Below, one piece after another: positions 55,259-64,000 of a DNA stretch of 64,000 nt; within the stretch, counting starts at the first letter, position 1, and each line of letters begins with the position of its first letter. The translations under genes and the position numbers were made by a program. The DNA is from Sporosarcina sp. FSL K6-1508 (GTDB lineage Bacteria > Bacillota > Bacilli > Bacillales_A > Planococcaceae), in contig NZ_JBBOXF010000001.1 in assembly GCF_038007465.1 (NCBI RefSeq), positions 3,793,001 to 3,857,000 on the forward strand, read 5' to 3'. The notes below the pieces were generated by a model that ran no database searches, was not told the DNA's origin, and saw nothing but the letters and a program-made list of their open reading frames with translations.

Positions 55259-56228
55259 TCTGCACCTCCAAATTCAGTGACATCTTGTGTATACCGTTCT
55301 CGATACTGTGGTCTACATCTTTGATTAAATAAGTTCCGTCAATACCCGTTATCGGCTCAACCACTTTGAATAATCGTCCAGCGCGTACATTATCATCACC
55401 GATTAAATCAATGCTGATTTCTTCGGTCAGTTTGGACAATAGTTTTAGTTCATTTTCTGCAACTTCTTTAGCTGATTTCTTTTCTTCTTGATCCAGTGTA
55501 ATAACCTTTTGAATCTTACCGTATTTTTTAATCATCACATCATCGTCTTTGTTTAGTACTATCTTGTCATTGTTCCCGACAACTTGTATAGAGTTCACCA
55601 TGTCCGATATGCTCCGACTTCGACTAGGGTTCATAATTGCATCAGTGGCGTTATAACTTTTATCGCCTAATGTAAACTTAGCAGTGATTATTAAGTCCTT
55701 CTGTTTTTCAATAAAGAACTTACCCTGTCGCATTTCCATCAAATATTTTATACCTAATTTCTGTTCAGCTATTTCAAGTATTTCTTTAATAATGTCACTC
55801 GGTTTCTTACCAGGGAATATCTTTGTAATGGGTACGGGTATCGAAACAATGTTACCTATAGCAATGCCAAAGTCACCTAGTATCTTTCTAATACATTGGT
55901 CAGCAGCCATTTTACTAAACTGATAGGTCGATTCAGACTTATTTAGGTAAAACGCAAAATCAAAAGAAGTATAATCTACTGGACTTCTTCCACTTTTCTG
56001 TTCGTCCACAATAATACCCCTTGTGATTTCTTTACCTTCATTCTTTAGCATGACCATATCGCCTATGTCACATGGGTTTTTAGGGAAGAATTCAACATCG
56101 CTAAACGCAACATTGAATGATAACTCGTCCCCTAGTTCGTCCATATTACCGCGCCAACCAATTGAACCAACCAAAGGTGTAATGTTCGTCATTGTTGAGC
56201 CTTTTATAAGCCACAATTCATGTGCCAT
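55251..56228 (-). CDS. baseplate hub protein (XkdQ/YqbQ-like)
   Basis: 325 residues. G-D-M-V-M-L-K-N-E-G-K-E-I and I-D-G-T-Y-L-I-K-D-V-D-H-S fit YqbQ/XkdQ hub proteins. Overlaps neighbours by one and eight nt. Confidence 0.88.
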   Translation of the reverse strand: MAHELWLIKGSTMTNITPLVGSIGWRGNMDELGDELSFNVAFSDVEFFPKNPCDIGDMVMLKNEGKEITRGIIVDEQKSGRSPVDYTSFDFAFYLNKSESTYQFSKMAADQCIRKILGDFGIAIGNIVSIPVPITKIFPGKKPSDIIKEILEIAEQKLGIKYLMEMRQGKFFIEKQKDLIITAKFTLGDKSYNATDAIMNPSRSRSISDMVNSIQVVGNNDKIVLNKDDDVMIKKYGKIQKVITLDQEEKKSAKEVAENELKLLSKLTEEISIDLIGDDNVRAGRLFKVVEPITGIDGTYLIKDVDHSIENGIHKMSLNLEVQNG

Positions 56229-56812
56229 TAGTTCACCTTCTTTTGCAGTTCAAGAGGTTTCTTTTTAGGTTTCTTTTTAGGCTTCTTGACTACCTTTTTC
56301 TTTATAACCTTTTTCGCTTTTGGCTTCTTCTTTTCAACAGGAGTACCACTGTTCAGACTAGATTTAGTAATCTTTGTCTTACTTTCAGGAGATATTATTT
56401 TCTTCTGCAATTTGATATCTTTAAACTCTGATAATGAAAGTGAGTAATAAATATCACCTGAACCGTCTTGTGGTCCGTATTCAAAGTTATCAATGGCCGT
56501 GATCATATTAACGGGCGATCCAGTGACTACTAACCTCACACGCAATTTCCGTTCTATCCAACTCTCAATCATTTCGACATATTGCCACCGTGTATATTGA
56601 TTGGATCGCGCAAATGAATATTCTTTGTTAGGGAAAAACGTTTCAATAGTGAGGTCTTTTAATCCGCGTTCACCCATCAGCTTGATATCCCCCTGATTAA
56701 TAGTAGTAAACGTTTCATTTTTTACTGGACTATTAATCTTAAATTCACTGGGCACAATAGGAAGCTGAATGATTTCTTCGCGATTATTAACTGATAAAAA
56801 GATATCCATCAT
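56228..56812 (-). CDS. XkdP-like protein with Lys-rich tail instead of LysM
   Basis: 194 residues. Residues 1-130 match the N-terminal domain of XkdP/YqbP proteins (I-Q-L-P-I-V-P-S-E-F). PBSX XkdP ends in LysM; here residues about 150-194 are K-P-K-A-K-K-V-I-K-K-K type lysine-proline repeats. Attaches hub to tube. Confidence 0.8.
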   Translation of the reverse strand: MMDIFLSVNNREEIIQLPIVPSEFKINSPVKNETFTTINQGDIKLMGERGLKDLTIETFFPNKEYSFARSNQYTRWQYVEMIESWIERKLRVRLVVTGSPVNMITAIDNFEYGPQDGSGDIYYSLSLSEFKDIKLQKKIISPESKTKITKSSLNSGTPVEKKKPKAKKVIKKKVVKKPKKKPKKKPLELQKKVN

Positions 56813-56820
56813 CCAACCTC

Positions 56821-58776
56821 CTATAAGTTTGCCAATCTGAGTTGAAGCATCGGTATTAATTCATTCACGATCTCACTTGTGGATTTGTTATAACCATCAA
56901 TATTAATATTAACGTCGCCTTTAGGCATGTTCGTTATTGTTTGGACCAATTGCATTAATTGTTGAATTAAGTTTGGCAAATCTGCGTTCGGAACATTTTT
57001 TGTTTCATACGTCTTCTGCTGCACAACTCTCCCGATATTTCCTTCACTTCTTCTAGGTACACCACGATCAATATTGTCAATCGTCACGCCCTGTTTACGT
57101 AAATTCCTTGACTGCACAGCAGGAATAATCATTTCATCTTTATGAATATTAGCTGCCATGTCGCGTTTAACTCGGTTCGTCCCGACCGCAAATGATTCCA
57201 TATTTCCTTTTATCGCCTTACCTGCATTCGCGGGTTGTGTGGCTTGTCCCCATTCCACTTTTGCGACTATCGGTATATTTACACCTGGTATTTTATTAAT
57301 AACGCCTATCATGGTATTGATTTTCTCGATAATAAAATTAAGACTCTCTCCTGCAGCCGTTTTCACGACATTCCAAGCGTTGGAGAACCCTATTTGAATT
57401 CCCATCCATACTTCTTTTGTTTTGTCCCATAACGACTGCGCCCCTGCTTTCACAGTATCCCAATTTTGATACAATGCAATTCCGGCAGCAACTACAGCGC
57501 CGATTGCTATCACTACCCAACCAAAAGGAGACAGCGCGAGTGTACCATTTAGCAATCCTGCCGCAATCGTCGCAGCAGTGGTAACACCACTCCAAATTGT
57601 TGTGGCGACAGTTATAGCGACTACACCAATTTTGAATGCGGCAATCGATGCAGCTACCCCAGCAATAATTGGACTAATTAATGGCCAGTTATCAACAAAG
57701 AAGTTATACATTTCTTTTGCTTTATCAACTGCAGTTCCAATACCCTCTTTTAGTGCTGGGAATGCTACATCTTTCATCCAATTTAGTCCTGGTTGACTAG
57801 CAACATACATATTCACGATTGCGTCTTTAATTGCGGGAAGTGCAGTATCTTTTAGCCAAGCCAGGCCTGGTTGGATAGATGTGAACACTCCTTTTACAAT
57901 ACTACCGAATCTACTAAATCCAGCCGTGATTGCAACTGTATCTACTTTCCCCACCCACGCCGATAAACTCTGCATTCCTTTAACAACAGGTCCAAGTATC
58001 GGTTCACCTAGTTTTGACTTTAAAGTGTCAAATGTTGAACGCAAGTTACCTAATACGTTTTCAAGACCATCCGATTCTCTTGCTGCTTGACCTACCGCGC
58101 CGGATAACTTGTTTCCATCCTCGACCATTTGTAGCAACGTTAATTGCTTTTGCGACTCACCTAATTTTTTAAACGATTTACCATACAATTTATTGGCTGT
58201 TGCATTCCTGGTTGTTTCTGTCGCAGCTATACCTAACGCCGCATCATTTGCAAAATTTCCTTTTAGGAACGACTGCAAACTCGCGGACACGTCTTCAATG
58301 GATTTGTCATAGAACGCCGCACCATCAGCCGCCGCTAATGTTGCCCGCTTTGTTAATTCCAATGCACCCGCCGTATCCATGCCGGTTGTTTTAGCGAAAG
58401 CCGCCATTCCAAGGAAGCTTCCTTTCAACCTCTCCGGCAGGATACTAGTTTCTTTCGCCACATTAGCTAAACTTTTATTTGCTGCTGATTCGATGCCCGA
58501 GAATACTTGCTCAAATTGCGAGGACATTGCCTGTGCTGATGCCGCACTTTGAACCATATCCACACCAAGTTTTTTAATTGCGTTGATCCCCATGTAAGCC
58601 GCTGCCATTCCTACGACTCCCTTAGCGACACCGGCGAAGTTTGAAACGGCAGATTTTTTAAAACGACCAATCTGATTACCTGTCCTTCTGAGGTTCCGTT
58701 CCATGTCGGACATACCACTGTTAAAGTTGCTACTGTTCAGTCTTAATACTGCGGATATCACACGGTTTCCAGCCAT
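56821..58776 (-). CDS. tail tape measure protein, P2
   Basis: 651 residues, shorter than that of P1, so the tail should be shorter. N-terminal module with A-A-R-E-S-D-G-L-E-N-V-L-G-N-L shared with P1; hydrophobic core about 375-430; polar C-terminus with M-I-I-P-A-V-Q-S. Confidence 0.92.
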   Translation of the reverse strand: MAGNRVISAVLRLNSSNFNSGMSDMERNLRRTGNQIGRFKKSAVSNFAGVAKGVVGMAAAYMGINAIKKLGVDMVQSAASAQAMSSQFEQVFSGIESAANKSLANVAKETSILPERLKGSFLGMAAFAKTTGMDTAGALELTKRATLAAADGAAFYDKSIEDVSASLQSFLKGNFANDAALGIAATETTRNATANKLYGKSFKKLGESQKQLTLLQMVEDGNKLSGAVGQAARESDGLENVLGNLRSTFDTLKSKLGEPILGPVVKGMQSLSAWVGKVDTVAITAGFSRFGSIVKGVFTSIQPGLAWLKDTALPAIKDAIVNMYVASQPGLNWMKDVAFPALKEGIGTAVDKAKEMYNFFVDNWPLISPIIAGVAASIAAFKIGVVAITVATTIWSGVTTAATIAAGLLNGTLALSPFGWVVIAIGAVVAAGIALYQNWDTVKAGAQSLWDKTKEVWMGIQIGFSNAWNVVKTAAGESLNFIIEKINTMIGVINKIPGVNIPIVAKVEWGQATQPANAGKAIKGNMESFAVGTNRVKRDMAANIHKDEMIIPAVQSRNLRKQGVTIDNIDRGVPRRSEGNIGRVVQQKTYETKNVPNADLPNLIQQLMQLVQTITNMPKGDVNINIDGYNKSTSEIVNELIPMLQLRLANL

Positions 58777-58809
58777 TTATCTCACCGCCTATCATGAAAA
58801 AAAGAGAGG

Positions 58810-58967
58810 CTACACAGTCTCCTGTTTAGCGCTCTCCTCAAAATGTAAACTCATACTTGCCATCATGAATTGTTTTTGATCTAATGGTACATTCATCAAA
58901 TAATCAAGCGTAAATCCTTTTTGCAAATAGTGATGAAGTAAATAAAAATCATCATCACTTTCAATTA
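58810..58967 (-). CDS. tail chaperone, -1 frameshift C-terminal part, P2
   Basis: About 52 codons in the -1 frame after the slippery site: L-I-E-S-D-D-D-F-Y-L-L-H-H-Y, then M-N-V-P-L-D-Q-K-Q-F and E-E-S-A-K-Q-E-T-V. This corresponds to the downstream XkdN-associated frame in PBSX-type phages. No start codon before the slippery site. Confidence 0.85.
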
Positions 58968-59342
58968 GTTTTTTAAGTTTTTAACCACTGTTACATTGCT
59001 TTCAAAACCGGCTAATTTCAATCCTGCTTTAGCAATACCCGCAACAGTACCAGGGTCGAATATTTTAGTCACAATATCTATAGGCTCAGCACAACCGTAT
59101 GCCTTTTGTAAATCTTTATCCTTTAAGTCCGGTTCAGTGACCATACTGTATACCAAGTATTCATCACTTTCTGATTCAAAGGCGTCTAGAACCGTTTGAC
59201 GATCTGGTTGAACAATCGTCACGGTTGCATTTAGTTGCTCTAAATATAATTCTTCTGTACCTTCTTTTTTAACGAGATATTGTTCTTTTTTATCTATTAA
59301 TTCTGCTAAAGTTAGTTTTTTCTTTTCGGTTTTAGTCATCAT
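58965..59342 (-). CDS. tail assembly chaperone (XkdN-like)
   Basis: 125 residues from the ATG-ATG at 59342 behind GGGGG. L-T-L-A-E-L-I-D-K-K-E-Q and K-I-F-D-P-G-T-V-A fit XkdN. Terminal codons TTA-AAA-AAC-TAA carry the slippery heptamer. Confidence 0.88.
   Translation of the reverse strand: MMTKTEKKKLTLAELIDKKEQYLVKKEGTEELYLEQLNATVTIVQPDRQTVLDAFESESDEYLVYSMVTEPDLKDKDLQKAYGCAEPIDIVTKIFDPGTVAGIAKAGLKLAGFESNVTVVKNLKN
58968..58974 (-). promoter_or_regulatory. programmed -1 frameshift site A-AAA-AAC
   Basis: In phase with the chaperone frame (TTA-AAA-AAC), immediately before the TAA. A -1 slip gives CTA-ATT-GAA and leads into the 52-codon extension. Confidence 0.85.
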
Positions 59343-59355
59343 AATTCCCCCTAGT

Positions 59356-59793
59356 TTATGCTGCTTCGATTTGTTCAATAATGTCACATTCAGAGAAGTT
59401 AAATGGTAGCTCTTCAGTCATGAGAGTTTTCTGCTCGAATGCCATAGGTGAGAATTCGTTGAATGTTACCCCACCAAATGATGCGCGTTCTGCCCCGTAT
59501 GCACCGGGATCATCCAACTTGGTTACAATCTTGATATCCGGTACAATACCTGTTTTAAGAATATCCGCCATTAACTTCGTACCACGGGAATATACTTTCT
59601 TCACCTCGATAGTACCTTCACCATTCCACCCTACTAATTTCTTGTGAGTCGCTAAATCTTCCGCCATGTTTACATCTTCATAGTCAAAAGATACCTTTGA
59701 TTCGAATTTGTTAATGTCGAACCACTTTTCATTATTAACCCAAACAGAACCGAACGTACCGTTGACCTGTTTATTACTTTTTAACTTCGCCAT
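59356..59793 (-). CDS. tail tube protein (XkdM-like)
   Basis: 145 residues. N-G-T-F-G-S-V-W-V-N-N-E and G-E-G-T-I-E-V-K-K-V-Y-S fit XkdM. Forms the inner tube. Follows the sheath by 17 bases. Confidence 0.9.
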   Translation of the reverse strand: MAKLKSNKQVNGTFGSVWVNNEKWFDINKFESKVSFDYEDVNMAEDLATHKKLVGWNGEGTIEVKKVYSRGTKLMADILKTGIVPDIKIVTKLDDPGAYGAERASFGGVTFNEFSPMAFEQKTLMTEELPFNFSECDIIEQIEAA

Positions 59794-59810
59794 TTAGTTC
59801 CCCTCCTTCT

Positions 59811-60881
59811 TCAGATAGCAATTTTCATGTCTAAATCTTCCATCGCGTCTACGATTTTCACGTTCGCACCAGCAAATACGTTACGTTTGAATGTACGTTT
59901 TCGTACTTCTTCATCTGACCATTCACTTGTATCTGTCCCGATTTCTTCCCATGCCAAACGTTGTGTTCGAACATCTACTTGTGATCTGTTATCAAAAGCA
60001 GGATCAAGAATTTCATCATCCGACAATCCTGCGAAATAAGCGTTAACAGAAGTGAAAAACAACACTTGATTGTCGTAAATGTTGTTTAACTTACCAACAT
60101 AAAACTTGTCAAACGTCGTCCGAATATCATCCGAAATCATGTCCATAACTTCCACAATGCGAATAGACTTGAAATCTTCTGTCTTGCTGCCGGTGGTTGT
60201 TTTAAGGCTATTTACACCGCGACCAATTTTGATATTTTCACCGTCATTAATCAAAATCAATTCACCGTTATCAACCGCTGCGTCTGGATCTTCAATTTCT
60301 TTGATAGATTCCACTTCGGGGAATTCTAAATAAGTCGCTGAACGCGTGAACGGCAACCCTGCCAACGCTCCTGCGACGCGAGATGTGTATTGAGAAGTCG
60401 TGTACGTCTTACCTTCCGAAAGAAGTTCATCAGTCGTAAAGTTGATAATACCCTCATGGTCAGCAGTAGTAGCATTCGGCAATACAGCTTTAAACGTCTT
60501 CTTATCGTTATCGCGTTTCGATTTAACCCAAGTAACAATGTCAGTCACTTTCAATGCTTCAATGCCAGGAATTGCAAGGTAATTAAAGCGCTTATTGTTT
60601 AAACGCACTAAAGCGTCCGTATATTCAACAGTCTCAACTGGTAACACCTCGATAATAATCTTGCTTGGTGTACCCATAAATGCCTTCTTGATATAGTCTA
60701 GGTTTTCAGCAGACCATTCTACTGATTTGATATCCTCAATACTCTTATACGTCACTGTTTTGGCAGTTTGCACATCATCCTTTATGATTAATGCAACAAT
60801 GCCTAGTTGACTACGTTTAATGGCTGTGACAGCTTTACCTATGAATTCTAATAAAATTTTAGGCAATCCCAATATAATCAC
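59811..60881 (-). CDS. tail sheath protein (XkdK-like, short)
   Basis: 356 residues; G-L-P-K-I-L-L-E-F near the start, I-E-V-L-P-V-E-T-V, and C-terminal V-R-K-R-T-F-K-R-N-V-F-A-G-A-N-V. PBSX XkdK is about 110 residues longer, so an outer domain is absent. Confidence 0.9.
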   Translation of the reverse strand: MIILGLPKILLEFIGKAVTAIKRSQLGIVALIIKDDVQTAKTVTYKSIEDIKSVEWSAENLDYIKKAFMGTPSKIIIEVLPVETVEYTDALVRLNNKRFNYLAIPGIEALKVTDIVTWVKSKRDNDKKTFKAVLPNATTADHEGIINFTTDELLSEGKTYTTSQYTSRVAGALAGLPFTRSATYLEFPEVESIKEIEDPDAAVDNGELILINDGENIKIGRGVNSLKTTTGSKTEDFKSIRIVEVMDMISDDIRTTFDKFYVGKLNNIYDNQVLFFTSVNAYFAGLSDDEILDPAFDNRSQVDVRTQRLAWEEIGTDTSEWSDEEVRKRTFKRNVFAGANVKIVDAMEDLDMKIAI

Positions 60882-61324
60882 TCCTTTTCATATTCAATAT
60901 CTAATTTTTCCATTGGATCAAACGGTATTTCCGTTCCGTCCACATTCCAGGTAAATTCACGTCCATCATAAAACGCTAAATCAAACGAACAGTTTAAAAC
61001 ACCATCGACAATACCGGTGTCTATATCCTCCACATTGATTAACCTATCTTTAATAGCTAGTTTTAAATCAAAAATGTTTTCCAACGTTTCTTGCATTTCT
61101 AGCACTTCGATAGCGTACTTGTAACGATCTGTGGGGAAATAATAGATTTGTACACTCAATGATTTGTGGACTTGGTTCTCATCAGATGACCGAGCAATAT
61201 TTAAAAACTCCACAAAAAAAGAAGGTCTATTAAAGCCCTCCGATACATCTTCACTATTCACTTCAATTCCGGTAGTTTTTAATTTGCGATTAACGGCTAT
61301 TCGTAAATCTTTGTAAGTGATCAT
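60878..61324 (-). CDS. tail completion / terminator protein, P2
   Basis: 148 residues (MITYKDLRIAVNRKLKTTGI) with S-L-S-V-Q-I-Y-Y-F-P-T-D-R. Pattern of DUF6838-type terminators before XkdK. Overlaps both neighbours by 4 nt. Confidence 0.72.
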   Translation of the reverse strand: MITYKDLRIAVNRKLKTTGIEVNSEDVSEGFNRPSFFVEFLNIARSSDENQVHKSLSVQIYYFPTDRYKYAIEVLEMQETLENIFDLKLAIKDRLINVEDIDTGIVDGVLNCSFDLAFYDGREFTWNVDGTEIPFDPMEKLDIEYEKE

Positions 61325-61746
61325 AGCTTCCCATCCCTTAGTAACTTATCCAACCATTCCTCAACCATCTTTTCGAATTGGCCGCTACTATCGAAGTTTT
61401 GCAAACCATGGTCCATGACTTTTTTTCCGGGAACAAAACCGATTTCACTACCACCTCTTACTAATCTATGACCATGCTCAATTAAATGGGCGTGTGGGGC
61501 GCTGTTAATAACCCGTACCACTATCTCACCATCTGCACCTTTAAATACCTTGCCTCGCTTGAATCGCTTGTGGTAGTCCCCTGAATCCTTTTTCACTCTA
61601 CTGCGGGCTTCCTTTGCCACTACTGTCCGGGCTTTACTGCCGATTTTACGCATGAGTTGAAAAGATTCACGAGGAAGCCTATTCTGCGCGACATCCAACA
61701 AATCCTGTTGCAAGTTAGTTAGACCGCTCATGTCGAAATCCATCAC
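61321..61746 (-). CDS. HK97 gp10-like protein (XkdI-like)
   Basis: 141 residues, basic; V-K-K-D-S-G-D-Y-H-K and A-H-L-I-E-H-G-H-R-L are the usual marks. Joins tail to head. Confidence 0.82.
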   Translation of the reverse strand: MMDFDMSGLTNLQQDLLDVAQNRLPRESFQLMRKIGSKARTVVAKEARSRVKKDSGDYHKRFKRGKVFKGADGEIVVRVINSAPHAHLIEHGHRLVRGGSEIGFVPGKKVMDHGLQNFDSSGQFEKMVEEWLDKLLRDGKL

Positions 61747-62120
61747 GTTATCAACTCCTGACAGAAGATTTCAATTGTTTCTTTTCTAAAGTAAGGATCT
61801 AACGGATATTTAATTTCGAACCTATGGTTTTTAAAGAAAATTTGCATATCCTTTAATTTGTTAATATCGTCACCTACAATACTAGTTACAGAACTATAGC
61901 GAACAATAATTTTATGCGTAACGTTTGTCAAAATCGTATCAGCCGCTTGTTTTTGCAGACTTCCTGTTTGAGGGACGAGAGAAGCCCAAATGGTCTTGAT
62001 CTTCATAAACCTATATGAAGTTTCTTCAAGCTCATTCGTGTACTTGACGTTCGCATAGATATCAATACGATCTCTTAAATCACCAGTATTAACTTTAGGT
62101 TTATACTTAAATGGTTGCAT
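61743..62120 (-). CDS. head closure protein (XkdH-like)
   Basis: 125 residues from MQPFKYKPKVNTGDLRDRID, the ATG six bases after AAGGTG. T-G-D-L-R-D-R-I and I-W-A-S-L-V-P are typical head-closure marks. Confidence 0.8.
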   Translation of the reverse strand: MQPFKYKPKVNTGDLRDRIDIYANVKYTNELEETSYRFMKIKTIWASLVPQTGSLQKQAADTILTNVTHKIIVRYSSVTSIVGDDINKLKDMQIFFKNHRFEIKYPLDPYFRKETIEIFCQELIT

Positions 62121-62415
62121 CCACATCACCTTCTAACACGATTTCTTCAAGCGCTTTTGAAATCCCTAACGATACGAGTTGTGATAAAAAGTTATCATTG
62201 AAATATTCAATAGCGTCATTGTAAGCATAGCGACTGCGCTCGAATACGAGTTCTTTAAATCGTTCGCTCGTATGCAAATCATATCCTCCACACTTATCGA
62301 CTAAGTCCTCGATTGAAGATTTCAAAATACGAGTTAAATTTTTGTCTTCATCGTCGTTTAACTTCATTCGCTCTTTAAATTCAGCTAAAAGTTCTACTGT
62401 GATTTCATTCATCAT
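62107..62415 (-). CDS. head-tail connector, P2
   Basis: 102 helical residues; L-K-S-S-I-E-D-L-V-D-K-C-G-G and E-L-V-F-E-R-S-R-Y-A-Y-N-D fit gp6-like connectors (XkdG/YqbG region). Confidence 0.8.
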   Translation of the reverse strand: MMNEITVELLAEFKERMKLNDDEDKNLTRILKSSIEDLVDKCGGYDLHTSERFKELVFERSRYAYNDAIEYFNDNFLSQLVSLGISKALEEIVLEGDVDATI

Positions 62416-62424
62416 TTAACCCAC

Positions 62425-62595
62425 CTACTTCGCTTTTGGGGATTCCGCTTTTTTAATAAAAATCTGACCGTAAACATTATCTGTGGAAGACAATGTTTTA
62501 ATACGAGTGGCCGTTTGCTTAGCTGCCGGGTAACTATCACCCTTGCGATAAAAATGACCGTCTCTATCCTTGAAATCTCGGACTACTTTATACAT
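62425..62595 (-). CDS. small head-region protein, 56 residues
   Basis: MYKVVRDFKDRDGHFYRKGD then Y-G-Q-I-F-I-K-K, with GAGGAGGAAAAGCG before the ATG. A short SH3-like strand set (D-F-x-D-x3-H-x-Y-x3-D) known after capsid genes in Firmicute phages. Role unknown. Confidence 0.68.
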   Translation of the reverse strand: MYKVVRDFKDRDGHFYRKGDSYPAAKQTATRIKTLSSTDNVYGQIFIKKAESPKAK

Positions 62596-62610
62596 CGCTT
62601 TTCCTCCTCA

Positions 62611-62639
62611 AAAACGGAAACTCCTTAAAATCAAGGAGT
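62611..62639 (-). terminator. terminator after the P2 capsid gene
   Basis: ACTCCTT-GATTTT-AAGGAGT, 7 bp, then TTCCGTTTTTG on the minus strand; the hairpin includes the capsid stop codon. Confidence 0.6.
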
Positions 62640-63773
62640 AACCGGTAGTGTGTAGATAGCTGCAACTTTGTTATCGCGTGGCTTGCCAAATGCAAATGTT
62701 TTCGCAATGTGTAGATTGCAATCTTCCATAGCTAGTGTTTCTTTATACTCTGTTACTTCCACACCGCCGCCACGGTATGCATCGTAACGATCCGTTACAA
62801 ATGCAATGACTTCACCAACTGTCGCAAATACTGACTCAATTAAAGTGAAGTTAAACGGCATTGCTGTGATGTACACGCCCAATGAATTTTGAGTAGTGAA
62901 TTCCGCTTTCAAATCCCATGCATCCGATGGATTGATGATTAATGCAACCTTGCCCGATACGTTTAATTTTTTACCATTTGCTTTTTCTGATAAAAACTTG
63001 CCGATATTAGCAAATTCGCGAACCGTTGCTTTTGAATCAGCTAACGTCAATGCACCAGCAACAGCTTTTTTAGCGTGTCCGTTTGTTGGGTCAACGGCTA
63101 CCACTAGGTCACGAACTAAACCGATTGGTTCATGTTTGATTGGACCTGCACCATTGATAACCGCACTTTCTAACGCTACTGCATATGTTTCTGTGATTTG
63201 CGCGCGTACATACGCTTCTACCCATGTTGGACCGAATTTAGCAAGGTCTTTTGGCAATACAACAAATGCCGTTAGTTTAGATTGTGCGATATTTTCTTGG
63301 CTGAATGCTGCATTCAATTGACCTTTGATGTCTCCGAAAATAGGTCCCCATACTGCAGCACCCTCATATTCAGATGTGATCGCTGTTAGTGTGATTGTAC
63401 CAAGGTTTTGGAAGTTGATTACTGATAGTAATGGATGATCTGTTGTTAAATCGTCATAAATACGTTCAACAGTAGTCTCCGGTAGGATAACATCAGATGT
63501 AAAACCGTCTGATTGCACAACTGCATTAAAGAATTTTTGTTCTGCTGCAGTTAGGATGTTAGCGCCACGATTAGAAAGAATTGTTTGATCTAAATTTTGA
63601 GTAGCAACGTTATTCGTTACTTGTGTAGTTAGTGAATTCACTAGTGCATCTTGCATGTTTGACCACGCTGATTCAATTTGTTCCGGTGTAGATTCTTCGT
63701 TTTTTGATACGTTAGCATAGTTTAATTTTGCATTTTCGTACGCGTCTGTATGGTTAGTTAGTTTCATAGTCAT
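62631..63773 (-). CDS. major capsid protein, HK97 family, P2
   Basis: 380 residues. N-terminal helical scaffold-like part to about residue 90, then the HK97 fold: I-L-P-E-T-T-V-E-R-I-Y-D-D, L-T-A-F-V-V-L-P-K-D-L and F-V-T-D-R-Y-D-A-Y-R-G-G-G. GGAGGTCATAATAA precedes the start. Confidence 0.9.
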   Translation of the reverse strand: MTMKLTNHTDAYENAKLNYANVSKNEESTPEQIESAWSNMQDALVNSLTTQVTNNVATQNLDQTILSNRGANILTAAEQKFFNAVVQSDGFTSDVILPETTVERIYDDLTTDHPLLSVINFQNLGTITLTAITSEYEGAAVWGPIFGDIKGQLNAAFSQENIAQSKLTAFVVLPKDLAKFGPTWVEAYVRAQITETYAVALESAVINGAGPIKHEPIGLVRDLVVAVDPTNGHAKKAVAGALTLADSKATVREFANIGKFLSEKANGKKLNVSGKVALIINPSDAWDLKAEFTTQNSLGVYITAMPFNFTLIESVFATVGEVIAFVTDRYDAYRGGGVEVTEYKETLAMEDCNLHIAKTFAFGKPRDNKVAAIYTLPVTP

Positions 63774-63800
63774 TTATTATGACCTCCTGTTTTTTTTGTA

Positions 63801-63992
63801 TTAAAAAAGGAATCCTTTACGCTTTGCCGATGTAACTGGCAATGGTTCAGGCTCCTCTTTTGAATTGTTTATCAATAGTTCTAACTGGCCTTGCATCGTG
63901 CCCATTTGCGCAACTAACTCCGAAATTCGCGTATCGTCTTCCACAGTTGATGCAGCGGGTACGGAAGATTTGTCTTTATTTCCTTTTATCAT
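63801..63992 (-). CDS. small or partial head-region protein
   Basis: At least 63 residues (M-I-K-G-N-K-D-K-S-S; coiled L-V-A-Q-M-G-T-M-Q-G-Q-L). No ribosome site is visible before the ATG at 63992 and the frame stays open to the window edge, so this may be the C-terminus of a longer scaffold or protease. Confidence 0.5.
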   Translation of the reverse strand: MIKGNKDKSSVPAASTVEDDTRISELVAQMGTMQGQLELLINNSKEEPEPLPVTSAKRKGFLF

Positions 63993-64000
63993 TTGACGTG

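Noticed and set aside
1..64000. CRISPR array, insertion sequence or transposase
   Set aside because: No regularly spaced repeats and no transposase motifs were found.

Overview
The window is chromosomal DNA of a low-GC, endospore-type Firmicute (Bacillales). The host genes resA-resB-resC, resD, rluB, a dacB-like carboxypeptidase, scpB-scpA and a DUF309 gene (ypuF) lie in the order known from Bacillus subtilis. The lack of spmAB, the short intergenic gaps and the GC level suggest Planococcaceae (for example Sporosarcina), but that genus call is inference.

Layout. (1) Positions 1 to about 37,040 are most of prophage P1, whose left end lies outside the window. Read on the minus strand it has an early module with skin/PBSX-like order (Cro, Xis-like, Rha antirepressor, YqaI-like, YqaJ exonuclease, RecT, DnaD-like, DnaC-like, SSB, dUTPase, DUF1064 nuclease, xtrA), an Xpf-like sigma factor, terminases, portal, head genes and a contractile tail of the DUF3383/DUF3277 type ending in baseplate genes. 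Its lysogeny genes (repressor, membrane protein, ImmA protease, tyrosine integrase) run on the plus strand at 34,020-36,953. (2) About 37,049-45,312 is 8.3 kb of host chromosome. (3) About 45,313-64,000 is the lysis end and tail/head region of a second prophage, P2, with a PBSX-type contractile tail and HK97-type capsid. Its integrase, replication and terminase genes must lie beyond 64,000. No gene-free stretch exceeds about 250 bases.

How the genes work together. In P1 the repressor acts on five GCAAC-N5-GTTGC sites around the divergent promoters. Early genes replicate and recombine the DNA, and the Xpf-like factor should switch on the head-tail operon starting at the terminases. In P2 the tail operon runs from capsid to tail fibre, followed by a two-gene cargo insert, then XhlA, holin and amidase, then plus-strand lysogeny-expressed genes. 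Both tail chaperone genes have an overlapping second frame with no start codon, so both need a ribosomal frameshift.

Most interesting: a modular cargo locus in P1 (17,775-20,113), in which an AT-rich HEPN-like gene and a four-helix membrane protein gene each sit between a copy of the xtrA 3' end and a copy of the same approximately 62-bp terminator. Others are a lysogeny-linked membrane protein whose C-terminal domain is shared by both prophages (about 64% identical by eye), a 100-nt tRNA-like element just upstream of the terminase genes, and the separation of resD from its usual partner resE by P1.
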